Assembly: GCA_013115145.1 (NCBI GenBank)
Contig: JAAPAO010000157.1
Span: 1-51,969 of the forward strand
Length of the DNA stretch: 51,969 nucleotides
Direction: 5' to 3'
From: Perkinsus chesapeaki
Lineage: Eukaryota > Perkinsozoa > Perkinsida > Perkinsidae
Shown here: positions 33,060 to 46,176 of the stretch, one piece after another
How the letters are laid out: the number at the start of each line of letters is the position of its first letter
Numbering within the stretch: position 1 is the stretch's first letter
The notes under the pieces: generated by a model
Databases searched by the model: none
What the model was told of the DNA's origin: nothing
What the model saw: only the letters and a program-made list of their open reading frames with translations
Program-made: the position numbers and the translations under genes

Positions 33060-36000
33060 ATGACATTCGATGCGACCGATATAGAGAAGGAGTTGGAGCG
33101 GTAGTATCTTAGGTTGAAGCGTGCAATAATATGATTGGGTTGGTGTTGGCGCTCAGGTACTACCGTGCTGAGACGCTTGAGGAGTTTCGCCGACGGGTTG
33201 AGAGCGTCGCAGATCTTGAAAGAGCACTCAAATTCGCACTGTAAGATTCTATAGGGCTGGAGCGAGGAAAATAGAGGAATGCTTTAGATAACCAAACGCT
33301 CAAGCAAATGCATATAACTATCTTTAAATAAGTCATTCTCCTACTTGAAGTAAGCGTTTTACTCGGTAACTAGGTAGCCGGTATAAGACTCACCGAAATC
33401 AATGAACTTCTCTTTACGGTCGTAGTCCTTGCTGCGCACATGCACGCTTCAACGTGGTGCCGCATGTGCTTGGTGTCCTCCAAATTGCATCCATGAGTCC
33501 CTGTAAAAAATAGTACCACTCAACGAAGACACTGGAATCTATTAGACGTTCGCTGGTGCTCCGCGAATTTGTATTTTGCCGTCGATCGGTGAAGGCGATA
33601 ACACCACGCGTATCTTCCAGGCTATTCTGTTCAGAACATCGTCGGGCTCGACAACTCCGCCGGGTCGGAAGTCGCCTGCAACTCCAGGTATGCAAATCCT
33701 TGGGATTTCCGGAGGAATGGGGAATTCATCAGGAGGGTCGCCTGATGCGTCTGATGTGAAGATAGCATCTCCAGCTAGCAGTTTATCAGAAGGCTGCTCG
33801 ACACCAGAAGATGTCGAGGACATGAAGGACAAAGACCCGATATTATTAGTGTTTGGAAGTAATATGATAAGAGAGTTGTGGGAAATGTGGTAACGAGAGG
33901 GCATGCTACTCCACGAGTACTTCCGATTGCGCTGGGATTCCTACCAGTGAATGCTAAATATTGTGCAATGTCTCCGACTGTTTATATTGATGTTCCGTGA
34001 GTGCCTGGTGTTAGCAGTTAATATCCATTGTATCATCTTTCTTCAAGACTTCATCAGCTGCTCTTGGACACTCACTAGTTAGATTCTAATTGTATTACTA
34101 CTCATGCACTCTATTCGTAGCAGGAATTTCGTTAAGTCAGTTTGATGGCATCAAAGGTAGCTGCTGCCTTTATGATGAAACTTCCATCGGGATGATGGAG
34201 TGTAGCTAGTGATATATGAAGATATTGGCTCTCTTTAAAGCTCGTTCCGCTCGGAATTGGTCATTCTGCCAACGGTGTGTCTTCAGGGGACAGATCTCTT
34301 AATTTTTTTCTTCGGTAGTTCTGTCGCACAATAGCTCGGTTAAGTTTGCTGCTGTAGTACCTATTATCTGTAAGGTACATTGATGGAGATCACTACACCA
34401 ACATCAGACATCGATACGGTGGTGTTGGTTAGTGACGTTAAAAGAAGCACTTATATGCGGCGGGTTCAAAGGGTAATATACTTACCAGGGGTGTCATGAT
34501 GGTCGGGCTCTGAAGCTCCGACAACTCTCGAATGGTTCGTCATCGTCGTCGCTTTTTTCGACGGCTATTTCATACCGCCAAGGATGCTGTATTATTCCTA
34601 CTCGTTAGGTTCTGACAGAGATGGAACCGTTCCGAGAGCATTGCCGAGATTTTTCGCTCCTAGCAGACTCATTAGTACCATATATTAAATGCACGTAATC
34701 CTCGAGGTCGTCAGCGGGCAGCATTTCACGTTCGACTCCAGGTATCGTGGATACTCCGTAGATGTTCAATTTGCTGTCATGCCATCTGCCGTGTTGAAGG
34801 AGTGCCATGAAACTATCAGGGAGAAAGTTGCAGCGGAGGGTTCACCGGTGGGTTCCGACCAGCGTTCGATCCTCGGTGAGAGTCTTTGTCAGAAAAATTT
34901 GGAATTGATTCCGGGCTTGCGAGCAGCTGCTTTATCGAGTATTTTGGATAGAGTTTGTACGGCAGGCTTGCTGGGCCCTGAAGGCAGCGCTGCTGCGGAT
35001 TGGAGTAACAGCCTGGTAAGACGATCCATCTATAGTATGGAACTTCTAATGTAATTCTGACTTTGAATTTCAAAGCATACTGTTTGACAGTATTCCGTTT
35101 GAACGATTCTCATGTCACTGCGAGTTTGGCGACACATGGGAGTTAGGAGATGGTCTCGATATAAAACTGACGATATGAAAGACACGCTTTTGCCCACGAT
35201 ATGTTTACTATTTTATGTTGTAATGATGACATTTTACTTAATACGTCTATGCAGGTAGTGACTGACTATCGCCACTCTTGTTGACTCAACAATGTATTTG
35301 AATGACCCCAGCCGAATGACTCCGGTCTATATATTAATAAGTCCTAATAGGATTATTCTATGCCGGTTGGCCGAAAGCAGTAATTCGTGAACCTAGTACG
35401 ACGTCACCGTCGGCGTTCCGAGTGACTAAGCACTCTGATACGCAGCAGTTCGAATACTGACAGCTAGATTGATGATTCACTCACGAGTTGGGTTCAACCG
35501 ACTCGGTTGAAAAGCCATAGGTTAGAGTTAGGGTATTCTCAAAACCAAGTGGCAGGGATATTCTTTGGACCTGTTATCACTACTACTCAATTACCTGGGA
35601 GTATCCCGGTAGAAGAGCAATCCTTGAAGTTGGTGTTTGTTTTCAACTTTCGACTGGAGCACCTTACTGCACCCCGACTGCAGGATTTACTCTCTATACC
35701 ACAGCATGAGGTGCGTTCGCCGCTTCGCATTACACTTACATGGGAGTGAATTTAACACTTTTGGAAGTCTGTAATTGAGGAGCGCGAGTAATCGAGGTCG
35801 CAGAGGACGCGATTGACTTCTGCAGCAGCTACGCACACGCCACAAACCCGAACTGCACTCTGGCGAAGGCAAACGTTCTGTCTCGCACCGTGCGCAGTCG
35901 CACGGATGTAGTCGCCTCTGCACCTGCGTACCAGTATTTATCAGGCGAATGCCAATCACGTCCAAGCGCCGTATGATAGCGCCCGCTCCATACTGTCAAC

Positions 36001-39000
36001 CGTGGAGCAGCTCAGCCCAAGCCGGGTGACCCGACTTGTATGGCCGAAGCTCGTTTGCTCGATTATCTTGTTCCTACTCGTCGAATATCCCATGTTGAGT
36101 CACGAATTCAGGGTGCTCAGGAGTCCCGATCGACTTGTGGACCACAAGTTGTGGTGCGTCATCCGAGAACTCCCTGGACACACAGCCCCTCTCTCTGGCA
36201 TGCTCCATGGCGGCGGCGTAGTGCCGCTAGGGTGGTGCCGTAGGCAACAGCGCTACCTAGCTTCGATAAAATAGCCTAATCTCGAACTTTGAAATTGCAC
36301 TTTGGAGGTTAGACTTCGTATTTTTGCGTCAGGTTGACGATGCGACCATCCGCTCGTTAAACGGCGTTCGGGTCGGGAGGTACCTTCTGGAGAAAACACC
36401 GGCCTTGCAAGTTTACAGAGTTGTCCTTCGATTCGTCAAAATGTGGGCGAAGGCACGTGGAATGTAAGAGCTTTTATGAGGCTTTTTCTGGCCAGTTGAA
36501 GCTCCTTGAAATTCCGTGTTATCTGCGCCTCTGTGATGATCTGATCGAATTAATATCTTCTGAAATTCAAGTATCTGAGAAGTGATCACCTTGATCAGTT
36601 CTAGTACATAATTTGCATTTCACTGCTTTCACGAGTTGAACATCTACTTTCCGTGAATATCAGATACAGCAACGTGATGGGTTACTTTGGTGGAGTCACA
36701 TGGGCCATTTTGGTATCAAAAGTTTTGCAAGACAACGAGGAGCTGGCAACGAGGGAGATGGAGCAGGATGCTGTTAGAGAAATCCTACTAAAGTTTTTCG
36801 ATTTCTGCAGTAAGGAGCCCTCCAAGGCGGATATGTAAAAAAGTATTCCTCACGTATGAACCGTACGATATAATAGTACTACCTACAATTGTGGTGCACA
36901 ATAATAATCACCGCGTGAGCTTGTATTTTTGCCACGTTTTCTTCACAATGGTACAGGCAGTTTCGAGAACAGAAAAGCACTTGCGATTGTATCTCACATA
37001 GCTTGTTACGAATGTCTTATCAAAATATCTGCCAAAATAGTCTCCTGTGCGTTCTCAGGCACTCACCCGTGGGGCAGCGAGAACCCGATTACGGCGAATG
37101 ACGCGGTCCTAGAGTAAGATCGGCGTATCTCTGGTCTACCCGCACCGTGAAGGATTTTGGATCCGCATACCTCATTCGTTCATTTTAGAGGGTTCGTATC
37201 GGCTGGCTCGGTGGAAATGTACACTCCTCCGACCAAAGATGTTTTTGGGGATGATGGTGAGCGGAGCGAAGCGATTCATGTTTGTCATGTTTGTATATGT
37301 TACTCAGAAGTTGTGGATAAGCAGCTAGCGCCTCAACATGTCCTGCGGGATCCTGGAGAGTGCCCATATGCGGCCGATGGTGGGTTCGAACCGAGGACCT
37401 TTCGATTGTAAATTGATCACCTAGAGCTGCTAATCGTCGTCCTGCAATTCTTTCATTCCACTGTTGCGTAGTCTGAGCCTCGTAATATGATAATATACAT
37501 CTCATCGCCTTAGTTGGGTTCGTCAAACCGGGAAGCATATACTCTCCTCTTTAGTAGACGCGCGGAGTTGCTCTCAATAAGTCCGTTTTATTGCCATTGT
37601 TTTTTTCCCGGAAAATGTTGGATTTTCCGACTATTCCGTTTTTATCGTGTGTGGAAGATAGTCACGTTATATACAAGATGATACGATGATAAAGCTGGTG
37701 ATAACCCACTTTTCGTTGTTAGGTGTTGGTATTGAAGGTCAATGCATGGTGGTGCTCACTCCAGTGTTGCCAACTCAGAACTCGAGCTTCAACGCCCTTG
37801 ATTTCAACCGTTACGTCATGGTGCAAGAGTTCAAAAGAGGTGAGAGTAATTTTGTGGCGCGTGAAAACGATGCTTCCTTTTCGTTATTAGCCGCCCATAT
37901 GTTGTCTTTATTTGCCTTGTCCCCCACCAGCTGCCCATTCCGGCTTGGAGCGGTTTGTGCACGCGTGCATCCATTCAGACTTTACAAGCATCTTATGTTT
38001 GTCGAGGTGAGAAGCTATACAGTTATATGCTTCCGCGTTGTCCTGTTACCTTGAAATTTAAACGATTAGTAAGATTACATCATCAACAGAGTCATGAAGC
38101 TTTGTACTTGTCGCTGTGCTTGTAGAGTGGCCAGATCAGCACCTGACCAAGTTGGGTCCTGATATCGAGCCGCAGTGTCTCTAGGATGCATTCCTACGTT
38201 ACCAGGATTTACATAGTTTCAGTTAGGCGTAAATGTTGCTTACATAGCAAGTGACCTCCTTGGCATTGCCATCAAATTGGTGGTTGTTGGGCTTGGGATG
38301 AAATATGTCGCTCCTGCGAGCATTGAGCTGACGGGCGACGCCGCGTCCCAACTCCCACCACTGTTGAGGAAGGGAGCACAGATGTTCTTTGAAGGATGTG
38401 AAACTTACTAAGAGGACATGAATTTCTTTCCACTTGGTATCTACACTATATTGACACCATCATTAATCACCTCGAAACAGCAGCTCAGCGTCGGAAGTCT
38501 GGTAGCCTTCCTCCTCATCTGAGAAAAACTCCCTCACCAAGCCATTTTAATAATATACTATTCAGTGCTTTAAAGTGCAGAAATCAATCACAAATTAGCG
38601 ATACCTCCCTTCCTCGCCAACATGTGTTGACGACCACATAAATATCTCTCGCCAACTGTAACGACTCATTTTTGGATTTGGTTTTGTTCAGGTTGAAATC
38701 CGTCCGGAGAGGCAACGCACTCTCGGCGAAGAGGAGGTATCTTTATTGGCTCCTTCGTGTACGGATGAAGCTAAGATATTTTCAGGTTCTCCTTTTGCAG
38801 AAGAGGATAGCAGCAATGGTCGAATCTAAAGTTCGTATTTTCACCAAGTTGAGTGCAGCTGCGTTCCATGAGGAAGGAATATGTAAGCGGTCACCGAGAT
38901 GCGGAAGCATCCTGAGGTTGCTCTGTACATTAATTATACGACACAGAACAAGTAGTTCATGGACCTAACTACTGCTAGTCTCTTGCGCTCACAAACTCGC

Positions 39001-39758
39001 TCATCGTACTAGTGTACTACTACCAACTTTTTAAATATAAATTGAACGTGTGACGCCGCCCACCAAAGTGAATGCAGTCCTTGTATAGCGGGTGCTGTAT
39101 TAAGGTTTTGAGGTTAATATTTTTTAATTCATTTATGTCAAGAATATCGCAAGTCTATGATTTTTATTATTCCGCTCCAAAGGCGATAAACGGTGGCGCT
39201 GAATGATGCCCCTTGTCGGGGTAGTTGATGCCTAAGTTTGCATTCTCAGATTTGCGATTGTATCCCCACCCACAAGTTACGGAGCCCTGGAGTGCATCTG
39301 GCGGTGGCCTTGCGTACGGATAATAATTTTGTGGCGCAGTTAATGTGAGGCTGTTAGGTTCCTCATCGGTCTTGCGAGTCGATTGACGGGGGAAGAGAAC
39401 TTCGAGCGAGAAGAGGAGACGGAAGGAAAGTGAGTCTTCGGAATAATTCGGGCATAATTTCTACTCCATTCTTTTCGATGAAATCCGTGGATCATCTTTG
39501 ATGCCGATAACTCGATTGCCAACCTCATCAGGGTCGATTTGCGTCCCAGCTTGCAAGAGTTCACTTCTGTATTGAGGAATATCGTCCTCACGGCCGAGGA
39601 GAATGAGCAGGATAACTACAAAGGGTGAGTAAAGGAGGACCATTTGCTAATGCAGCAGAACATTTTATTTCTTACGCAAAACTGCAGCTCTTAGCGCTGG
39701 TGTTGGAATGTCGGTTAAACGTCCTCACCTCGTCTCTATTCCCCCTCCGCCGCTATAA
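33060..39758 (+). CDS. Poly(A) polymerase (19 exons, 633 aa)
   Basis: Adds poly(A) tails to pre-mRNA in the nucleus. Exons: 33060-33100, 33157-33240, 33546-33570, 33621-33858, 34375-34472, 34621-34694, 34742-35015, 36333-36463, 36664-36809, 37059-37113, 37189-37256, 37723-37839, 37891-38006, 38692-38736, 38786-38882, 39250-39313, 39358-39429, 39532-39624, 39695-39758; every phase agrees and the sum is 1902 nt. Visible: an N-terminal helix, then FGS and SDID (two catalytic Asp, about residue 140), the third Asp in YSVDVQFA, the central RSLNG and YSNVMGYFGGVTWA blocks, and the C-terminal domain (LTPVLPTQNSSF, YKHLMFVEV, MVESKVRIF, FLIGL). A Gly/Ser/Pro-rich insertion of about 60 residues separates the first helix from FGS. 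Exon 3 (25 nt) and the acceptor at 37723 or 37738 are least certain. The usual GVHT after FGS is replaced by TLMEITT. Confidence 0.88.
37257..37276 (+). repeat. Family-A motif at an intron 5' end
   Basis: The poly(A) polymerase intron 37257-37722 starts GTGAGCGGAGCGAAGCGATT, so the motif AGCGGAGCGAAGCGAT overlaps the donor. Other copies: 10053-10068, 10190-10202, 10784-10797, 10918-10929, 11183-11200, 11273-11286 (coding), 13661-13676, 14693-14707 (diverged), 20434-20446, 47966-47983 and 49284-49299. Most are in introns, often within 20 bases of the donor. Confidence 0.85.
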
Positions 39759-41529
39759 GGTTGCCAAGCGTTTATTCTTTGTTGTTCTTCAGTTTCAGCA
39801 ACGGGCGTAATGTTCGAGTAAAATACGGCTTGCTGGAGATTCGAGATGGTGTACCAATCGTTGTCACTGACCTTTAATAATTACCATTTGCTGAAAACGT
39901 TTCCTTATATTCGTTTGGTTGCAATTGTGTTTCACAGTAACGGCGTACTAATGAACGCAACTTCTTGTTGCACCGTGACGTATTCGATTACGCGAAGTTC
40001 ATGCCAAGTGGGGAAAGATTCTGACTTGAATTGCTACTGACGAAGTGCTTGGAGGTACAGTTCGAGCCGGAGTCGGTTCCTCACTTGTATATTTGTGATG
40101 CCACACAATCCTGTGCAAGCTAGATCATTTGTATTTGTAACGGCGAGATGATTGTCGTCATTGTTGTGTTTACTGAGGATCGGCTCGCGAAGGCAAAGAC
40201 ACTATGACAAAGACCTTTTCGCCCACAGAGATTCACATAAACATGTTGACTTTGCCAAGACAGTATTAAGGACCAGCGTTATTATCGTTAACTCATTTGA
40301 AACTTTACTGCATTAACAACGCCCAAGAAAACTCCGATTCTCGGAGCGCAAAGTAATTTTGACAGCACAACACAAAACAAAGTCCGTGGATGTTTTTTTT
40401 ACCAACTATAGGGCCCCATACTATGGGGGGGTGTAACCGGCGCCGAGATAAATCGCGGCTGAATGTCGGCATCACCAGGCACAAGGGAGGACTGAGCAAG
40501 CTATTCTTAGAATAGCAGGCCTTGGTAAAGCTGAGCTCAATCACCACCATTTGAAAGCCCCGATGGATGCGACCTCGGAATCGAGTACAACGGAAATAAT
40601 GTTTAGTTTTAAGAATGTTTAAAGAATCGGAAAACCTTCAAATACGTTTCATACTTCTTGCCGCACATCAGAACATGAACCCCCGCACAGAAACGGCCAG
40701 ACTCATGACGGAAAAACCAAGTGTATTGTTGAGCGAAATGCTTGGCTCTATACTTGAATGTCCCGTCCATGCTGATGCCAACGGAACGAGTCGCTCCATT
40801 AACATACACCTCTTCGGACTATGCTATAGTCTGCGTAGACGATGAACCGGTCGGCAGCTTGAGGACCTTCGTCATGTACTAGTGTGTGTCGCCTCTGACC
40901 AAGGTAGTTGTATCCCTTGTAGTTGTCGTCGATTGTGAAGGCTGAATCACTAGGTGCCTTTGGAAGACCAGAGGATGCATTGAGACGTCAATATCATTAG
41001 TTGCCTCTCTTATTCAAAGGGCCTAACCGGTCGGTTGACTTGCTCTCTTGAAAGACCTACACGCCATTATCGCATTTCGACAAAATAATCTTGAACAATT
41101 ATGCCCAAGACTTGAGCATCGTCTACCCTGGACTACATTCGATAGGACCAAGTAGATATTAATCAAAGTTCGGACTCTCGCAAAAAGAGCGGTATGAAGA
41201 TCAATCAACGGGGCAAGATTCTCTGAAGAAGGAACGATTTTAGCACACAAGCGGCTCGCGGGGCGAAGTGCTTCCCGAAGGGAAGCTACGCTACCGCATT
41301 CAGTTCAGAAGCAGTTTAGTACAGAAGTCGGCTAATCAGTGTCACTGATTCTGTGACTTTTTGGCGCTGGAAATGAGATTGCCCATTCGCTGTAATACAA
41401 TCGATGACGCGATCGATTGCTCAGTCTTGCGCGGGTTGCGAATAATCTCCGACCAACACAAAGCCTGTTTAGATGGTTTATACCACAATAATGTACGACA
41501 AACTCCAAAGGGAAGAATAAGTTATTAAA
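39759..41529. other. Intergenic between convergent genes
   Basis: This region lies between the poly(A) polymerase stop and the trehalase stop. It holds the MULE remnant described separately and one complete family-B palindrome (41398-41419), which here lies within a GT...AG-bounded 33-base stretch although no exons flank it. No intact gene was found. Confidence 0.5.
40300..40960 (-). mobile_element. Broken MULE-type transposase
   Basis: On the minus strand, one frame (40809-40609) reads SMDGTFKYRAKHFAQQYTWF...GKKYETYLKVF, matching the MULE transposase core (DGTF, then Q..., then K..TY). Just upstream, in another frame, AADRFIVYADYSIVRR matches the segment that precedes DGTF in this family, so a frameshift or an intron lies between. 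Downstream a frame shows LDSEVASIGAF, close to the DFExA motif. Stops and frame changes mark it as a dead copy. Terminal repeats were not identified. Confidence 0.55.
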
Positions 41530-44500
41530 TCAATTGTTTTTTGCAACCATCTTCATACGCTTCTCAATACCCCGAATATCTTCTTCAGTCAAAACATGCT
41601 GCAACGCGAATTCAACCTGCAAAGATGAGATTCTCGACGATCTCGTAGCAGCTGAACTCACACTGGCAGTTGTCCAACCGAAGAAGTCACCGACGCCTGT
41701 GCACTGATTTCCATATTCTAAATTTAATGTGGATGTGCACGACACGACGTCAAACTTTTCAGGAAGACATCCATAGTTGACAAAGGTCTCCAAGGCGAGA
41801 CTGACCCATCTGAACAAAACTATTCGAGATACGCGATAACCCAAATTGGCACTCTTGGAGAGTGCTTGATAGGGACGGTCCCTATGGGACCTCGTTTGGG
41901 GGAAAGCTTGTAAAATTAAGACAACACATTGAGACTACGCTGAATCGTAAGCTCCGGAAATCGACGAGGTAGAACTGCAATCGATTATTATTTAACAGAC
42001 TAGTGGAGAAATGATTGCTCACCTGGATGCCAAATCTCGCGCTTCCTTCACTCGATTGAGTCTCATGAGCCCGAGCCAAGTGAGCATCTGATGGGGAGCC
42101 CAACCAGCGGGCCAATCCCACTGCCCGCGGAATCTTTCAAAAAATCTTGGAAATGTTTTACGGTTTTTCCTACCCTCGATGATCGTCAGTTATATCATTG
42201 GAAACAACTCCGCCCGGGGCTGCCAATTTCGTCATCAGAGTCTTCACTAGATTGTCCACGATACCTTGATCGTGGTCGACCATGCCGCACCACAAAGGAT
42301 ACGACACGCCAGTCGCAGAGAGAACGGAGGGATCCACCAGCCCAGTTTTTGTGTTATAATCGAAAAATGCTCCCTGAGATGGGATGTACCTGAACCAAGT
42401 CATTTCACCGCGTTTTCCGCTCCGTCTTCACATCAAATGCAGCATGGTTTCGCGGCGAGCATGAGCCAGTGCGCGCCAGTTCCGAGAGGGTTCATGGAGC
42501 TCTGAAAAATATACGACTAATCCGGCGTTTGTTGAATTCTCTCACTTGCAAGATTCGATTCGATCCTATACAGAATACAATTTAAATCAACTGTGGCCAT
42601 ATCACAGGCATCTGTTCTGGTGAGTCTAGCTGTAGTGTCATGACCTGATTCCTGAATCGCCATATCTGACCGTATCTGAGCGAAATGAAGCCATTACAAA
42701 TAATTCTTATCCGTACCGTTTTTCAATCCCCTCGGCAAAATTTCTATGCAGTTCGACAACGTTAAAGCCAATATCACGGACAGTATTATCGACTAACGCC
42801 ATTAGTCTAATGGTATTCATAGTGTATATTCGTGTAGAGGTATTACTAGTGCTTTGTACAGATTCAAACTAAAATAGAGTTTCAATGATCGGGCTGATAC
42901 CTCTTGCCCGTAGCGTACTTATGAAAAGTACCCAAATCGAATCCAGCAAATCTACCTTTCACGCTTCTACACTAGCGGTCTGTCCAGCACAAGTGACAAA
43001 AATTTGAGTGAAGAATGGACCCAACTTATTTTCCAGGTGTTCTCTCAATCATTTCCCTTCTCACCGCTCTCTTTCTAGCATCCCCCGTTAACCCTTTCAT
43101 CCAGGCATAGTGCCCAGGCTCTGTGGCTCTGCACAAGGTCGCCGGATGACCATCGTACCTAACATAAGACATGCCCAAGGTACATCCTATGAGATCTTGA
43201 GAATAACGAACAGCTAAACACGTAGATGATGCAGCAACACTAATTCCAGAACTCTCAGCGGTGTGCAGCGCCAGCAAAGAGAGCACATGTATCAACACGG
43301 CCTCCTTATGATGGGACTCATAAACCCTATAAACTCCAGCAAAGTCGGCAACAAGGCCACTACTTGAGATAGTATTTACAATAGTAGTAGTGAATCAAGT
43401 TGAACGGTCAGTAAATAGGCTTTCTTCTCGATGATCTTTAACAATAATATATTTATAATTATCACCTATCTTATTAATAGGAGATACGTTAGCGTCCACA
43501 AACGATTCACATAATTTACCAACAATTGGTTCATCATTATCGTCGTACCATATCGTCGTTGCATATTCAACAGCGAAATGTTAGATCGCGGCACAACTCT
43601 TGGCATCGGAGCTAGTAGCTCCAGAGCGCGCGCGCTGTCCGATTCCAAAGATTCGGTGCTTCAGTGGTCTTACTCAGACTCTGACCACTCAATCTTCACT
43701 TGCTATTTATGTAAAATGTCCGACCACTCAATCTTCACTTGCTATTTATGTAAAATGTCTACTCCCTGTTAACTCAACCTTCGCAGAGACTGGTCCGTAC
43801 TCCACCTTATGAAAGCGTCTCGGAAGATTTTGTTCGTCATGAGATTCTCGCTGAAGGTTAACAGCAAATCAGCTGCAAACGACTTTTTGCTGTTTAGTGC
43901 AACGAATTTGGCAGAGTAGAAGATCCTGTTCTATGCAGCGCTTCTGCAAGAAGACGTAGCCACGAAGAACATGAACCTCCGAATCGACTGCCGACTTTGA
44001 CATTCTTCCAGTTACTGGAGGATACAGTATCTCAGATACTGGAACCAAGCATGTCATTGGTGACATCAATGATATCGCCGCAACAGTGAGTGGAACATCC
44101 TTCAAGTAGATCAGCAGATGTAAGATGTGCTTCACATCTCTGCCAAGCACCCCTTTACCAATTCCGGGAAGGGAACAGTGGCCTCTCTGGTATGGAGTTC
44201 GAGGGTAACAAGGCCCTCTCGGTACAACATTTTGGCAGGGAAAATATAGTTTTACTGCAGAAACAAATGAACGAGAGAATCCGGGCAAGCCTTTCTGGAT
44301 GGCCGTGCATAGAAATACAGTACACGAGTTACAAGGAAACCAATTTTGGTGTCGAGGATTTTCGATGCCAATCCGTTACTTCGACATGCTCAGGAATCCC
44401 ATACTGTATCATCAGTATTTTACGTATTAGATATGAATCTTACCTCGACAAGCCAGTTTTCTTGTCATATCTATGCCCACATCGCCAAACGTTATCATAC

Positions 44501-45833
44501 TCTTGTACGACTGCTGCCGTAGCGCGAGCTACCTACAGAATATCCTTTCTGCGCACTACCAAGATTCCAGGATGCTATCCACTTACCAATTTAGTGTCGT
44601 TCTTGATATAGGGCAGAAGGACCATCAACGTGGATGAGAGAAGTGGAGGTTGAGAACGGTTTATGAAATATCTTAATCGATCACGTAATCGATTGTCACA
44701 CCGCCAATAATCTAGCTTACGATCTATTAGCATTCAGTAAGGCTCCGTAATTCTCAATCTCATATATTTCCTGCTTTAGCATCGAGATTGCCACTTGCAA
44801 AAGTTTAGGGTCGGGCGGCTCCGACGAACTCAGCAAACCAAGAATGATGAAGAAACTGAAAACATTTTTTCATCCCAAAGAACCCGGGTTCGAATCCCCT
44901 CAAGATCACCTGTCCCATCCATACATCGACGTAAACCTTCCACCAGGAACCATGTACTGCGCGCCGAATTGGAGGGCTAGAAGGCCGGGTTCCATGGTAT
45001 CGAAATCCTTCACAGTGTGGGGCATCCCAGGGTAGATCTTTACTCGCGCTGGATACCCCTCCAAAGCATTAGCGTAAACCTCATAATCTTTAGTGGGGAC
45101 ATACATCAGTGGAAGTGGCCCTGGGAAAGCAGAATAGACCCTTATTAGTGCCAAGAAAGTGACACTCTTAAGAGGAAGAACTGATAAGATAATCACACAG
45201 ATGCACTCTACGTTGAAATTAAAGCCAAATTATTCCTCATCACGCGCGCCTTGATCGCTTCAATTTCGTGACTCACAAACATAATACATTCCATATCAGG
45301 CCAAGAAGTATCTCGGAGATTCGGGTAAGTATACTCAAATCCGACTGCTTCTATAACTATCTCGTACTGCCTTAGTAAAATTAATAAGCAGTCTACCTAT
45401 AAGTAATACAGCACGCCTGCCCCACGGAACTCATCCCAGTACTACCAGCATAGGCCTTCCTTTGTCGCCATTCCTGAGGGTGCGTATGCTTCCAATGATG
45501 CTTCTTATTTCCCTCATCGGCCTTCTTATCGGCCTCCTCATCGGCCTTCTTATCGGCCTCCTCATCGGCCTTCTCATCGGCCTTCTTATCGGCCTTCTCA
45601 TCGACCTTCTCATCGACCTTCTCATCAGCGTTCGGAGGCTCATGAACCGGCACCGGCTTCGGTTGTGGTTTGGTGACCTTAGGATCCTTCATGCACTCAA
45701 TTATTGATTCCGGATCCGGACCCATATGCCGCAGCAAACTCGGCCAAGCGTACTCGGCAATCGCTTCACGAAGAGCCGGCAGGGGATCGGTAAATGCAGT
45801 TTGGAGAGTAGGAACAGGAAATTCGACAGTCAT
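41530..45833 (-). CDS. GH37 trehalase, copy 1 (12 exons, 587 aa)
   Basis: Splits trehalose into two glucoses; no signal peptide, so probably cytosolic. Exons (minus): 45833-45446, 45120-44910, 44855-44721, 44671-44587, 44532-44444, 43158-43065, 42675-42546, 42501-42432, 42389-42174, 42133-42023, 41809-41662, 41616-41530; phases agree, 1764 nt. Signature 1 reads VPGGRFTSMYGWDSFF (family PGGRFxExYxWDxY) and signature 2 [21 protein letters not shown] and VDLNCILY match the family. The usual ESGWD, holding the catalytic acid, reads ESGHD, keeping Asp; the base is probably the Glu of LEYGNQ before FGWT. Exon 1 carries an extra Lys/Ala/Asp/Glu repeat of about 50 residues, absent from copy 2. Same exon plan as copy 2 at 46904-51133, so a tandem duplication. 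Confidence 0.88.
43683..43760. repeat. 39-bp perfect tandem duplication in trehalase intron
   Basis: Two identical copies begin at 43683 and 43722 inside the 1285-nt intron 5 of trehalase copy 1. The same intron in copy 2 is only 44 nt. Confidence 0.9.
45520..45640 (-). repeat. 12-bp coding repeat in trehalase copy 1
   Basis: About ten degenerate copies of a 12-base unit (sense: GCCGATGAGAAG and variants) encode alternating KADE/KADK/EADK/KVDE tetrapeptides within exon 1. The repeat keeps frame, so it expands the protein as a charged helix or disordered linker. Confidence 0.9.
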
Positions 45834-46134
45834 TAGATCTTAATAAAAATAATAAAACTACAACAAAAGTGACATCTGATTTCTGACCGGGGCAAGCTCG
45901 ATTTGGGGTAATCCGGTATGGATCATTAGCTCGACCTTCTTAGTGCTACTTACTAATATTTTCTCCCGTCCAGGCCTCCACGCATATCCACTTCTCGCGT
46001 ACCGTATAACAAACGTTTGCTTCCTGCTTACTCGAAGGATGAATTTATTCAGTTATAAAAATTTAAGACGAGGACTAAATTCGCTCGGAGCACGAAGCCA
46101 TGCTCGATCGACCAATAAGCTGCTGCTGCTGCTG

Positions 46135-46176
<42 letters not shown>

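Noticed and set aside
38137-38185. Poly(A) polymerase exon reading WPDQHLTKLGPD
   Set aside because: Exons at 38006 and 38692 already join in phase and rebuild the conserved domain; this piece would interrupt it and has a weak donor.
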